Origin: Terriglobia bacterium
Lineage (GTDB): Bacteria; Acidobacteriota; Terriglobia; Bryobacterales; Bryobacteraceae
Direction of reading: 5' to 3'
NCBI GenBank assembly: GCA_021325235.1
Contig: JAJPHN010000011.1
Coordinates: 62,001-126,000, forward strand
Length of the DNA stretch: 64,000 nt
Part shown: positions 43,866-52,979 of the stretch, one piece after another
Layout of the letters: every line of letters starts with the position of its first letter
Position numbering within the stretch: position 1 is the first letter of the stretch
Made by a program: the position numbers and the translations under genes
The notes under the pieces: model-generated
What the model was told of the DNA's origin: nothing
Databases searched by the model: none
What the model saw: the letters and a program-made list of their open reading frames with translations, nothing else

Positions 43866-44591
43866 ATGAGTGACATAGTCGTAAAAGCCACAGACCTCAG
43901 CAAGGAATATATTCGCGACGAATTTCACGTCATGGCGCTCGACGGCGCCAACATCGAAATCGCGCGCGGTGACTTTGTCGCCCTGATGGGGCCTTCCGGA
44001 TCGGGCAAATCGACACTGCTCCATCTGATCGCCGCCATGGACAAACCGACCGATGGCGAAATTCAGGTGCTTGGCGCCAATCTGCGCCAGCTCAGCGACA
44101 AACAGATCGCACACTGGCGCAACGAGCACATCGGCTTCATCTTCCAGTCGTTTAATCTGATTCCGGTGCTTACGGCACTCGAAAATGTCGAGCTCCCTCT
44201 CAAGCTGACCAAGCTGAATAAGAAGGAGCGCATCGAGCACGCGCAGACGGCGCTGAGACTGGTCGGCCTCGGCGAACGCATGGGCCATTTGCCCAAGCAA
44301 TTGTCCGGCGGCCAGGAGCAGCGCGTCGCGATTGCACGCGCGATCGTCACGGATCCCGATCTGATCCTCGCCGACGAGCCCACCGGAAACCTCGACGCTG
44401 CTGCCGCCGAAGATGTGCTAACGATGCTGAGCCGCCTCAACCGCGAGTTCGGCAAGACGATCGTGCTCGTGACGCACGACCCGCACGCCGCCAAATTCGC
44501 CAAGACCGTGCGCCACCTCGAAAAAGGAAAACTGCTGCCTGAAGGCGCGCTTCCGGCCGATTGGGCCAACGCAATGGCCCTCCGCGGCTAG
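43866..44591 (+). CDS. ABC transporter ATP-binding protein (MacB/LolD type)
   Basis: 241 aa. Walker A is GPSGSGKST, the signature [16 protein letters not shown], Walker [13 protein letters not shown], and switch His in LVTHDPHAA. The [31 protein letters not shown] order is typical of the MacB/LolD-type ATPases. The signature reads LSGGQEQR, with Glu where Gln-Gln-Gln is usual. It energises the exporter formed with the two permeases and adaptor upstream. Confidence 0.93.
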   Translation: MSDIVVKATDLSKEYIRDEFHVMALDGANIEIARGDFVALMGPSGSGKSTLLHLIAAMDKPTDGEIQVLGANLRQLSDKQIAHWRNEHIGFIFQSFNLIPVLTALENVELPLKLTKLNKKERIEHAQTALRLVGLGERMGHLPKQLSGGQEQRVAIARAIVTDPDLILADEPTGNLDAAAAEDVLTMLSRLNREFGKTIVLVTHDPHAAKFAKTVRHLEKGKLLPEGALPADWANAMALRG

Positions 44592-44613
44592 ACGAACGCA
44601 TCCAACGTTTTAA

Positions 44614-44680
44614 ACCGCTCCGCGACCATACTAACCGACCCGCGACTCTACGTAACCGAGCCGCGACTGGAAGGAGCGGT
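44614..44680. repeat. REP-like element with terminal inverted repeats and internal tandem units
   Basis: The ends ACCGCTCC (44614-44621) and GGAGCGGT (44673-44680) are exact inverted repeats of 8 bp. Inside are three degenerate units, each beginning CGCGAC and followed by an AACCGA-type end (GCGACCATACTAACCGACC, then CGCGACTCTACGTAACCGAGC, then CGCGACTGGAA), with a period of about 20. It lies 22 bp after the ATPase stop. The terminal sequence resembles the element at 31861-31897. Confidence 0.6.
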
Positions 44681-44812
44681 CAACAAGCCCCAGTCACAGC
44701 CGACCGCAAATTTTCATAACCCCAATCTGCTGAATCCGTTCCGTGCGGCGGTGTTCCCAACCGCCCAGCGGTCGCCCGTCGGCCCATGCTAAAAGCACGA
44801 ACGGAGACTTCC

Positions 44813-45649
44813 ATGTCAACACCCGCCCAGATCGCCGCCAATCAGGCCAATTCCCAACTCTCCACCGGTCCCAAAACTCCGGAAGGCAAAGCCAAAGTAG
44901 CCCACAACGGGGTGAAAAACGCCCTCACCGGCGCCACCATCTTGCTCCCCACCGACGACGCCCCAGTTTACGAGCAGCGCCTCAAAGACGCCCACGCCCG
45001 CTGGCAACCTGCCGGCCACCGCGAACAATTCCTCGTCCAATCCATCTTCGATAGGATGAGCTCGCGCTTTTCAGCGAGGTGAAGATTCAACAATGGAATG
45101 GCGCCTGTTACGCATCCCGGCGCTGCTCGCGCCACCTGGTCGCTCGCCCGCCAAACCTACGCCAATCTGTTTTCAGACCACCCGGAACCGCTCCGCGCAA
45201 TGCAACTCGACGCCTACATCAACGAAGTCAAAGGCCGCCACCTCCGCAATCTCGCTCTGCAGGAACGCCGCCTGCGCAACGCCCGTCAGCACGACCTGGA
45301 AGAACTCGAACAGCTCCAGTCCGAGCGCCGCAAAAAGCGCGAAAAGCAGCTCGAAGCCGCCGCCAAAATGTGCGAGCGCTACAAAGAAGAAGAATGGGAC
45401 TTCGATCCCGCCCAGTTTGGCTTTGAATTTTCAATCGAACAGATCGAAGAAAAAGTAGCCTGGTTTCAAGCCCTCCGCCTCGGCTGTGAATACCCTCAGC
45501 AATACGCGAAATACATCGGCAACAAGATTCTGAAATGCGAACGCATGGGTCTGAACCCGGAAGACTACACGGACCCGGCAGATTTCGAACGAAAGGTCGC
45601 CTGGCGCAGATCCGACCTGCTTTTGGTCGGGGTCCAGGTGGCGCTTTAG
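44813..45649 (+). pseudogene. Acidobacterial orphan protein (MSTPAQIAANQANSQLSTGP family), broken by stop/frameshifts
   Basis: ATG 44813 has GGAGA 6-10 bases upstream and encodes MSTPAQIAANQANSQLSTGP and KTPEGKAKVAHNGVKNAL, a start I recognise from acidobacterial proteins of unknown function with a helical C-terminal half. After QFLVQSIFD the frame ends at TGA 45080-45082. A short conserved piece EWRLLRIPAL lies in a second frame (about 45093-45125), then the rest (RQTYANLFSDHPEPLRAM, RHLRNLALQERRLRNARQ, coiled, ending ...GVQVAL at 45649) returns to the first frame. So two compensating shifts plus a stop, or a small insertion of about 30 bp near 45055-45090, break the gene. It may be a decayed copy of a multicopy family. 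Confidence 0.6.
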
Positions 45650-45661
45650 CGCCAAACCCGC

Positions 45662-45682
45662 GCGCCGGATGCCATCCGGCGC
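45662..45682. terminator. Hairpin between the broken orphan gene and gyrA
   Basis: GCGCCGGAT (45662-45670) and ATCCGGCGC (45674-45682) form a perfect 9-bp stem with a GCC loop, between the ends of two convergent genes. No T-tract follows. Confidence 0.45.
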
Positions 45683-45703
45683 CGCTCCGCACTGCCGATC
45701 TTC

Positions 45704-48250
45704 CTATTGCAGCGGCAGCTCCCCGTTCTTTCCGTTCTCGCTCTCCGACTCCGGCACGCATGATGCCGCCGCCACCTGGTCGCCTTCTTCCATGCGAACC
45801 AGCCGCACGCCCTGCGTCGAACGCCCGGCCTGCCGGATCTCGCTCGAGTCGATGCGGATGATCTTGCCTTCCTTGGTGATGATCATCAGATCGGTACTCT
45901 CACTCACCGAAAGCACCGCGACCACCTTACCAACTTTATTGGTGGTCTTCATGTTGATCACGCCTTTGCGGCCGCGGCCAGTCAGCCGGTAATCGACCAG
46001 CGGCGTGCGCTTGCCGTAGCCGTTTTCGGAAATCGAAAGGATCAGCCCGTTCTTATCGACAATTTCAAGTCCGATCAGATAATCGCCTTCTTCGAGGTCC
46101 ATCGCCCGCACGCCGCGCGCCTGCCGGCCCATCGCACGCACCTCTTCTTCGTTGAAGCGAATCGCCATGCCCTCGTGCGAGCCGAGGAAAATGTACTTCT
46201 TGCCATCGGTAATCGCCGCTCCGAGCAGTTCATCGCCTTCATCGAGCGCCAGCGCAATGATGCCGCGCGCCAGCGGATTGTCGAATTCGGTAAGCTCGCA
46301 TTTCTTGATCACGCCCTGCCGCGTCACCATCACAATGTACTTGCCCGCTTCGAACTTCTTGACGGACAGAAATGCCTTAACGTTCTCATCGGGCTGCAGA
46401 TTGATCAGCCCCGAGATGTGCTTACCTTTGCCCGTCGTACCGGCGTCTGGAATCTCGTAGATCTTGAGCCAGTAGACGCGTCCCTTGTTGGTGAAGATCA
46501 GCAGGTACGAGTGTGTCGAAGCGATCACCAGATGCTCGACCACGTCTTCCGAGCGCGTGCCCATACCGATGCGGCCTTTGCCGCCGCGCGACTGGCGCGA
46601 GTAGGTGTCGACCGAAGTGCGCTTCAGATAGCCGCCGCGCGAAACCGTCACCGCGACGTCCTCCATCTGTACCAGGTCTTCGAGTCGGATCTCGCCCGTG
46701 TCTTCAATGATCTGCGTCCGCCGCTCGTCGCCAAAGTCCTTCTGCACTTCCTTGAGCTCTTTGACGATCAGATTTTTCAAAACTTTTTCAGAGCCCAGGA
46801 TCTCGATATATTCCGCGATCTGGCGCTGAATTTCCGCCAGCTCATCGAGGATTTTCTGCTGCTCCATGCCGGTGAGGCGCTGCAATTGGAGCTCGATGAT
46901 GGCCTGCGCCTGGCGTTCGGTAAAGTCGAAAACAAGCCGCTCGGCGCCCCGCACCTCGGTACTGATCTGGATCCTTCCCATCAGTCCCTCGCGCGCTTCC
47001 TTCGGCGTCTTGGCGGCGCGGATCAGCGCGATGACTGCGTCGAGCATATCCAGCGCCTTCTTGAACCCGAGCAGAATATGCTCGCGATCCCGCGCCTTGC
47101 GCAGCAGGTAGTCCGTACGCCGCCGCACCACGTCGACGCGATGCTCGATGAAGCGCTTGATCAGGTCGATCAGGCCCAGCTCGCGCGGCTGCCCGTTTAC
47201 GATCGACAGCATGATCGCCCCGAAATTCACCTGCATCTGCGTCTGCTTGTACAGGTTGTTCAGGATCACTTCGGCCTGTTCGCCGCGCTTCAGTTCGAAA
47301 ACAATGCGCATGCCCTCGCGATCGCTCTCGTCGCGCGCATCCGAAATGCCCTCAATCTTCTTTTCATTCACCAGCGCCGCGACATGCTCAATCAGCCGCG
47401 CCTTGTTCACCTGGTAGGGAATTTCAGTCACCACGATTGCCTCGCGGTCCTTGCCCATCTTCTCGATGGCGGCTTTGGCGCGAATCTTCAGGCTTCCGCG
47501 GCCTTTGGTGAAGTAGTCGAGAATCCCCTGACGCCCGAGAATAAATCCGCCCGTCGGGAAATCGGGACCGGGCACCATCTCGATGATCTTCGCCAGCGGC
47601 GTATTCGGATTCTGTACCAGCGCAATCGTCGCGTCGACAATTTCGCGCAGGTTGTGAGGCGGAACGTTCGTCGCCATGCCCACCGCGATGCCGGAAGAAC
47701 CATTGATGAGCAGATTCGGCACGCGCGAGGGCAGCACCTCCGGCTCCATCTCGCTCTCGTCGTAGTTGGGCCGGAAATCGACCGTCTCTTTGTCGATGTC
47801 TTCGAGCAGCGCACCGGCAATGCGCGCCAGCCGCGCTTCCGTGTACCGTTCGGCCGCGGGCGGATCGCCATCCACCGAGCCGAAATTGCCCTGCCCATCC
47901 ACCAGCGGATAGCGCATATTAAACGGCTGCGCCATGCGCACCAACGCGTCATAGATCGGCACGTTGCCGTGCGGGTGATACTTATCCATCACATCGCCGG
48001 TGATCTTGGCGCACTTCCGCGTAGGCCGGTTGTAGTGCAGACCGAGTTCGTGCATCCCGTACAGAATGCGGCGGTGCACCGGCTTCAAGCCGTCTCGTAC
48101 ATCGGGCAGCGCGCGTCCCACGATCACGCTCATGGCGTAATCGAGGTACGAGCGTTTCATCTCGTCTTCGATATTGATCGGGATGAGATTCTTTGTATCG
48201 CCCGGGGGCGGAAACAGAGTACCGTCGTTCGGTGGGTTTTGATCGGCCAA
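45704..48250 (-). CDS. gyrA: DNA gyrase subunit A
   Basis: 848 aa. The N-terminal breakage-reunion domain has [20 protein letters not shown], the catalytic Tyr in ERYTEARL (Y136, equivalent to Y122 in E. coli), and the C-terminal wrapping domain has the GyrA box QSRGGKG, so this is gyrase rather than topoisomerase IV. The quinolone-determining region reads [10 protein letters not shown]: relative to E. coli HPHGDSAVYD, positions 82-85 are Asn, Val, Pro, Ile; Asp87 is kept. TTG 48250 ([10 protein letters not shown]) is the start, with AGGAG 8-12 bases upstream. The tail ([11 protein letters not shown]) is acidic. The LprI-like gene is divergent, 201 bp away. No gyrB or dnaA is nearby. Confidence 0.97.
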   Translation of the reverse strand: MADQNPPNDGTLFPPPGDTKNLIPINIEDEMKRSYLDYAMSVIVGRALPDVRDGLKPVHRRILYGMHELGLHYNRPTRKCAKITGDVMDKYHPHGNVPIYDALVRMAQPFNMRYPLVDGQGNFGSVDGDPPAAERYTEARLARIAGALLEDIDKETVDFRPNYDESEMEPEVLPSRVPNLLINGSSGIAVGMATNVPPHNLREIVDATIALVQNPNTPLAKIIEMVPGPDFPTGGFILGRQGILDYFTKGRGSLKIRAKAAIEKMGKDREAIVVTEIPYQVNKARLIEHVAALVNEKKIEGISDARDESDREGMRIVFELKRGEQAEVILNNLYKQTQMQVNFGAIMLSIVNGQPRELGLIDLIKRFIEHRVDVVRRRTDYLLRKARDREHILLGFKKALDMLDAVIALIRAAKTPKEAREGLMGRIQISTEVRGAERLVFDFTERQAQAIIELQLQRLTGMEQQKILDELAEIQRQIAEYIEILGSEKVLKNLIVKELKEVQKDFGDERRTQIIEDTGEIRLEDLVQMEDVAVTVSRGGYLKRTSVDTYSRQSRGGKGRIGMGTRSEDVVEHLVIASTHSYLLIFTNKGRVYWLKIYEIPDAGTTGKGKHISGLINLQPDENVKAFLSVKKFEAGKYIVMVTRQGVIKKCELTEFDNPLARGIIALALDEGDELLGAAITDGKKYIFLGSHEGMAIRFNEEEVRAMGRQARGVRAMDLEEGDYLIGLEIVDKNGLILSISENGYGKRTPLVDYRLTGRGRKGVINMKTTNKVGKVVAVLSVSESTDLMIITKEGKIIRIDSSEIRQAGRSTQGVRLVRMEEGDQVAAASCVPESESENGKNGELPLQ

Positions 48251-48451
48251 AAGAAACTCCTGGGGCGCACACCCCTGGGCCGGCGCAAGCTGCTGATGCG
48301 CGGGAACTTAATAAGGATGTGCCGTCTCTTTATTTTAGCAGCCGGAGCGCGCCGCAACCGGCGCTTTCCGCCCGTCCCGATTAACTTCTACTACAATCGA
48401 AACTTGCGCCGAACGGGCGCCGAAAACCTCGCGCGCTCACGTCCATTTCAC

Positions 48452-48870
48452 ATGAAAAAACTCACCATCGCGGCCATGCTGGGAATCGCGCTGGCTGTTT
48501 CCATGCCGGCCCAGGATGCGAAGGATCCGATCGACCGGAATCTCGACGCCTGCCTCAACAGTCCGGCGGGCTCGAGCACGGCCGGCCAAAGCGACTGTGC
48601 ATCCAAGGCCTATGCAGCCTGGGACGCAGAGTTGAACAAGGCCTACCAGAAGCTGCTGAAGACCTCGATCCAGCCTCGCGCGAGTTGTTACGCACATCGC
48701 AGCGTCAGTGGCTGGCTTTTCTCCAGGCCGAAAAGAAGTTTCAGGCCGGACCCTGGTCGCGCCAGCAGGGCACGCTCGGCGGAGTCTCCTCTTCCCTGGC
48801 CGACGTAGACATCCTCAAGAGCCGAACGCTTACTCTGCGCAATTACGCGGGCGGCGGCAATCCGAACTAA
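48452..48870 (+). pseudogene. LprI-like (DUF1311) secreted protein, frameshifted
   Basis: ATG 48452 encodes a signal peptide (KLTIAAMLGIALAVSMPAQ) and the LprI/DUF1311 pattern with Cys in LDACLNSP and QSDCASKAY, then AWDAELNKAYQKLLK. The expected continuation, LDPASRELLRTSQRQWLAFL and QAEKKF, is in another frame from about 48662, so one base is missing (or two extra) near AAGACCTCG at 48658-48666. The second frame ends at TAA 48868-48870, immediately before the S10 peptidase ATG at 48871, showing that the two genes were one transcription unit. Intact homologues resemble lysozyme-inhibitor LprI. Confidence 0.65.
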
Positions 48871-50376
48871 ATGCAATCACCAATACTTCCCTCTCTTTGT
48901 CGAATCTGCTTCTGCAGCGCGCTGCTGGTTGCCGCCGGTTATGCGCAGGATGCCAAAGACGCAAAGGCGCCGCCCGACAAGAGCGCCGAGAAAATCAGTC
49001 TGCCGCCGCTGCCCAAAGATGCGCACGTCGAGCAGAGCATCGATCTCGAAGGCAAGGCGATTCATTACACGGCCACGGTCGGTTCGCTTCCCATACGCGA
49101 TAAGGACGGCAAAACCGCGGGCGAAGTCGTCTACACATCCTACGTCGTGCCCGGCAAGGATCGGCCGGTAACCTTTGCCTTCAACGGAGGCCCGGGCGCT
49201 TCATCCGTCTATCTGAATCTGGGCGCCATCGGACCCAAGCGGATTTCCTTCGGCGCGGAAGGCGACAGCCCGTCCGATCCCACCACGCTGCGCGACAATC
49301 CCGCAACCTGGCTCGATTTCACCGATCTGGTCTTCATCGATCCCGTTGGCACCGGCTTCAGCCGTTCTCTCGTTTCCGAAGATGAGTCGAAAAAGCTCTT
49401 CTACAGCACGACGCCCGATATTCAATACCTCTCGCGCGTCGTCTATATGTGGCTGGTGAACAATCAGCGTCTGGGTTCGCGAAAATACTTCGTCGGTGAA
49501 AGTTACGGCGGCTTCCGCGGACCGCGCATCACCCACTATTTACAAACGGAGCTGGGCGTCGCTCTGAACGGCGTCGTGCTGGTCTCGCCTTATCTCAATC
49601 CCGAATCCGAATCGAACCGCGATCTCTCGCCGATTCCCTGGATGATGACGCTGCCTTCGATCGTTGCGGCCAACCTCGAGCGCCACGATCAGCTCACAGC
49701 CAAACGCATGGCCGACGTCATCGCCTACACACGCGGTGAATACGCAACCGATCTGATGAAAGGGCATTCCGATCCGGAAGCCTTGCCGCGGCTTGTCAAG
49801 AAGGTCACCGAACTGACCGGTCTCGAGGAAGAATTTGTGCGGCGTTCCGGCGGGCGGCTCGAAACGCAGGCCTACCTGCGCGAAGTCTTCCGCGAAAAGG
49901 GCAAGCTCGGCAGCCGTTACGATCCGAACGTCACCGCTTACGATCCGTTCCCGTACGATCCGGTGCAGCGCAGCAACGATCCGCTTCTTGAAAGCATCAT
50001 CGCGCCCACCACGACGGCGATGGTCGATTTCGTAACGCGCGTTGTCGGCTGGAAAACCGATGCGCGCTACAACGCCTTGAGCTTCGACGTAAACCGTCTC
50101 TGGCAAGGTGGCGAAGATCTGCGCCGCGGCTCGGTCGAAGATCTGCGCGAATCCGTTTCAGCCGATCCCAAGCTGCGCGTGCTCATCGTGCACGGCTGGG
50201 ACGATCTCTCCTGCCCGTTCATGGGTTCGGTTCTGACCGTCGATCAGATGCCGATCATGGGCGATCCGACACGCGTACAAGTGAAGGAATATCCCGGCGG
50301 CCACATGTTCTACAGCCGACCAGCCAGCGGCGCCGATATGCGCAAAGACGTACTCGAGATGTTCAGCCGGCATTAG
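48871..50376 (+). CDS. Secreted serine carboxypeptidase (peptidase family S10)
   Basis: 501 aa with a signal peptide (RICFCSALLVAAGYA). The S10 signatures are NGGPGASSVYLNLGAIGP (oxyanion region), the nucleophile in VGESYGG (S211), the aspartate region near the C-terminus (VLIVHGWDDLSCPF) and the His in YPGGHMFY. It removes C-terminal residues from peptides in the periplasm or outside. The bacterial S10 group is common in Acidobacteria. The ATG directly follows the LprI-like stop. A 46-bp gap separates it from the antiporter gene. Confidence 0.92.
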   Translation: MQSPILPSLCRICFCSALLVAAGYAQDAKDAKAPPDKSAEKISLPPLPKDAHVEQSIDLEGKAIHYTATVGSLPIRDKDGKTAGEVVYTSYVVPGKDRPVTFAFNGGPGASSVYLNLGAIGPKRISFGAEGDSPSDPTTLRDNPATWLDFTDLVFIDPVGTGFSRSLVSEDESKKLFYSTTPDIQYLSRVVYMWLVNNQRLGSRKYFVGESYGGFRGPRITHYLQTELGVALNGVVLVSPYLNPESESNRDLSPIPWMMTLPSIVAANLERHDQLTAKRMADVIAYTRGEYATDLMKGHSDPEALPRLVKKVTELTGLEEEFVRRSGGRLETQAYLREVFREKGKLGSRYDPNVTAYDPFPYDPVQRSNDPLLESIIAPTTTAMVDFVTRVVGWKTDARYNALSFDVNRLWQGGEDLRRGSVEDLRESVSADPKLRVLIVHGWDDLSCPFMGSVLTVDQMPIMGDPTRVQVKEYPGGHMFYSRPASGADMRKDVLEMFSRH

Positions 50377-50422
50377 TGCGGAGTTGAAGCAGCTCTGAAT
50401 ACTCGCTACCGTAAAGGCTGAA

Positions 50423-51619
50423 ATGCATTTCGTGCATGCCGAAGCGGCGCATCTGCCATTGATGCTGCTGTTGGTATTCGGAACAGCCAAAATCGCGGCC
50501 GAGCTTTTCGAGCGGATCGGGCAACCGGGTCTGGTCGGCGAAATTCTGGCTGGCGTCTTGCTCGGCCCGAGCGTTCTCAATTGGGTGCAGCCCGATGCCA
50601 TTCTGAGCGCGCTCGCCGAACTCGGTGTCATGTTCCTGCTCTTCCGCGTCGGGCTCGAAATAAAAGGCAGCGAGTTGTTCAAGGTTGGCAAGACAGCGAT
50701 GCTTGTGGCCATCGCGGGCGTTCTTCTGCCGTTTGCGGCAGGGGCCGCGCTTTCGGTTGCATTCGGCCAGAATCGCATTGAGGCGATCTTTGTCGGCGCT
50801 GCAGCAGTCGCTACGAGCGTGGGCATCACGGCCCAGGTTCTCGCTGTCAAAGGATTGCTCGATGAGCGCGCCAGTCAGGTGATTCTGGCGGCTGCTGTCA
50901 TCGACGACATTCTCGGTCTGCTCGTGCTGGCCGTTGTGAGCGGCATGGCCGAATCGCATATCGATATTCCCGGTTTGTTGACGACCGCAGCCATCGCAGT
51001 CGCGTTTACCTTTCTCGTCGCACGTTTCGGCACCTCAACCGTCAGGCGCTGGTATCCGACCATCGAGCGCCGCCTGGCGGCCAGGGAGTCTCAGTTTCAC
51101 TTCGCTTTGATCTGCGTGTTCGCGCTCTCGCTGCTGGCCGTGTATGTAGGTGTAGCCGCGATCGTGGGTTCGTTTCTGGCCGGCATGGCATTCAGCGAAG
51201 CCTCCGACCGCCGGATGCAGGATCTCGCGCACGGCGCCACCGAACTGCTTGTGCCGTTTTTCCTGGTCGGCATCGGCTTGCAGTTCAATCTGGCAAGCTT
51301 TCGAGAGACAAGTACCATCATCTTCTCCGCCGCGCTTACATTGATCGCGATTCTGACCAAGCTGATCGGCTGCGGCCTGCCTGCGCTCGTCTACGGCCGC
51401 CGCGACGCGGTGCGCGTCGGCATCGGGATGGTGCCGCGCGGTGAGGTCGGCATGATCGTCGCGCAGATCGGCCTGGGCCTGGGCGTCGTGGGTGCACCGG
51501 TTTATGCGGCCGTGGTTTGCATGGCGCTGCTCACGACTCTGGTCACGCCGCCGCTGCTCAATTACGCTTTCCGCGATTGCAAGCCGCAGGTCGCCAAAGA
51601 GGAATTCGGCCTGGTCTGA
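50423..51619 (+). CDS. Cation:proton antiporter, CPA2 family (KefB/NapA-like)
   Basis: 398 aa with about 12 transmembrane segments and no cytoplasmic RCK domain. Visible are the ERIGQPGLVGEILAGVLLGP motif near the start, FLLFRVGLEIKG, the AAVIDDILGLLVLAVVSGM segment with the exchange-site Asp pair (IDD), and the C-terminal GIGMVPRGEVGMIVAQIGLG. It exchanges Na+ or K+ for protons. The gene follows the S10 peptidase on the same strand; the divergence of the downstream ABC importer genes suggests an end of the transcript at 51619. Confidence 0.9.
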   Translation: MHFVHAEAAHLPLMLLLVFGTAKIAAELFERIGQPGLVGEILAGVLLGPSVLNWVQPDAILSALAELGVMFLLFRVGLEIKGSELFKVGKTAMLVAIAGVLLPFAAGAALSVAFGQNRIEAIFVGAAAVATSVGITAQVLAVKGLLDERASQVILAAAVIDDILGLLVLAVVSGMAESHIDIPGLLTTAAIAVAFTFLVARFGTSTVRRWYPTIERRLAARESQFHFALICVFALSLLAVYVGVAAIVGSFLAGMAFSEASDRRMQDLAHGATELLVPFFLVGIGLQFNLASFRETSTIIFSAALTLIAILTKLIGCGLPALVYGRRDAVRVGIGMVPRGEVGMIVAQIGLGLGVVGAPVYAAVVCMALLTTLVTPPLLNYAFRDCKPQVAKEEFGLV

Positions 51620-51626
51620 GGCCTGC

Positions 51627-52979
51627 CTACTCGCGAGCCTCTGTTTCGGCTTCTACTTTATAGAGCTTCTCTTCGTCCGAATCGTATTCGAATAGCTGCG
51701 CATAGCGGCCCCAGTCGACCAGCGTCTCGAATTGCCGCTGAGCCTCGGTATCGGAGAAATGCTCGTCCAGAATGTCGAGCAGAAACTCCTTGCCGATGCG
51801 GCCGTCGCGTTTCTGCTCAAGCATCCCGAGCACCGTTTTCACCAGCGGCACGTTCTTGAGAAGCTGTTCCTGGAAAATCTGATGGCTGCGATGAACACCG
51901 GCTGTTGCAAACTCTCTTCCGGCTTCGGTGATGTTGACGTCGCCTTGCGAAACGGTGGCAAAGCCGAGCATGGCGGAGGCATCCACCGCGGGCAGCAAGT
52001 CGTCAATTTCGAGCCTGAGGTTGTCGGCCAGATTCGGCAGATCCTCGCGTCCGCCGCGATCGTGAATGATTTCGAGCAGGCCGCTGATGCCGCCCACGCG
52101 CGCGTGAGGAAGCATGGGAAAGCGTCTGGAGGGCTGCGCAGAGGGCAGGTCTGCGACGGGCGCGCCGGGATTGGTCATAACCGTGTAAACATAGTCGACC
52201 AGCGCGCCGAATCTTGACGCCTTGCGATCGCGCGGGCGCGGCATTTCAACACGCAATTCGCCTCGAATCACGCCCGGATTGGCGCCTAAAATCACGATGC
52301 GGTCCGCCAGTAATACCGCTTCCTCGATGTTATGCGTCACCAGGACAATGCTTCTCGAAGGAAATACGCCGCGCTCCCAGAGATCGCTGATTTCACCGCG
52401 CAGATTCTCAGCCGTTAGAACATCCAGCGCGCTGAACGGCTCGTCCATCATCAGAACATCGGGTTTCATCACAAACGCGCGCGCGAATCCGACCCGCTGC
52501 CGCATTCCGCCCGAGAGCTCCTTGGGATAGGCGCCTTCGAAGCCTTCGAGCCCGACCATCTGCAGCGCGTGCAGCGCGGCCTCTTCTGCTGCCTGCTTCT
52601 GCACACCGCGCGCCGTCAAACCCAGTTCCGCATTCTCCTGCACCGTGAGCCAGGGAAGCAGCGCGAAGCTCTGAAACACCATCGCAGTATCCGGATTCGG
52701 CCCGCGCAGCTCTTCTCCCTTGCGCAAGACCTGTCCCCGGCTCGGACGGATCAAACCCGCCAGAATTCGCAACAATGTGCTCTTGCCCGACCCGCTTCGC
52801 CCGAGCAGCGCAACGACTTCGCCCGGTTCGACTCGTAACGACACATTCTCGAGTACGGTCTGCTCCCCTCCGGCGGGCAGCGGAAATGTCTTGGAAATGT
52901 GCTCTGCCGAGAGCAGGCTGTTTCCGTTCAGCATGTTGAGCAAATCAGCCGAGCTGATATCTCCTTTCTGCCACATCAT
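51627..52979 (-). CDS. ABC ATPase of anion-type importer with AAA-associated C-terminal domain
   Basis: 450 aa. The N-terminal ATPase (about 20-260) has Walker A GRSGSGKST, signature LSGGMRQRVGFARA, Walker B VLMMDEPFSALD and switch LVTHNIEEAV. The extra C-terminal region (about 290-440, with RVGGISGLLEIIHDRGGRED and ADNLRLEIDDLLPAVDASAM) is the AAA-associated domain seen in nitrate/sulfonate-like importers of Acidobacteria and archaea. The start is uncertain: ATG 52979 overlaps the permease stop by 35 bp, ATG 52934 (MLNGNSLLS) is also possible. No substrate-binding protein is adjacent. Confidence 0.87.
   Translation of the reverse strand: MMWQKGDISSADLLNMLNGNSLLSAEHISKTFPLPAGGEQTVLENVSLRVEPGEVVALLGRSGSGKSTLLRILAGLIRPSRGQVLRKGEELRGPNPDTAMVFQSFALLPWLTVQENAELGLTARGVQKQAAEEAALHALQMVGLEGFEGAYPKELSGGMRQRVGFARAFVMKPDVLMMDEPFSALDVLTAENLRGEISDLWERGVFPSRSIVLVTHNIEEAVLLADRIVILGANPGVIRGELRVEMPRPRDRKASRFGALVDYVYTVMTNPGAPVADLPSAQPSRRFPMLPHARVGGISGLLEIIHDRGGREDLPNLADNLRLEIDDLLPAVDASAMLGFATVSQGDVNITEAGREFATAGVHRSHQIFQEQLLKNVPLVKTVLGMLEQKRDGRIGKEFLLDILDEHFSDTEAQRQFETLVDWGRYAQLFEYDSDEEKLYKVEAETEARE

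Noticed and set aside
45704-48250. Replication origin near gyrA
   Set aside because: dnaA, dnaN, recF and gyrB are absent and no DnaA-box cluster is visible.
48655-48670. Programmed -1 frameshift in the LprI-like gene
   Set aside because: No slippery heptamer X-XXY-YYZ and no following stem are seen; mutation or sequencing error is simpler.
46175-48808. Very long open frame on the plus strand opposite gyrA
   Set aside because: It is a mirror of gyrA codon use; only its last part (from 48452) codes for the LprI-like protein. No family features appear in the rest.
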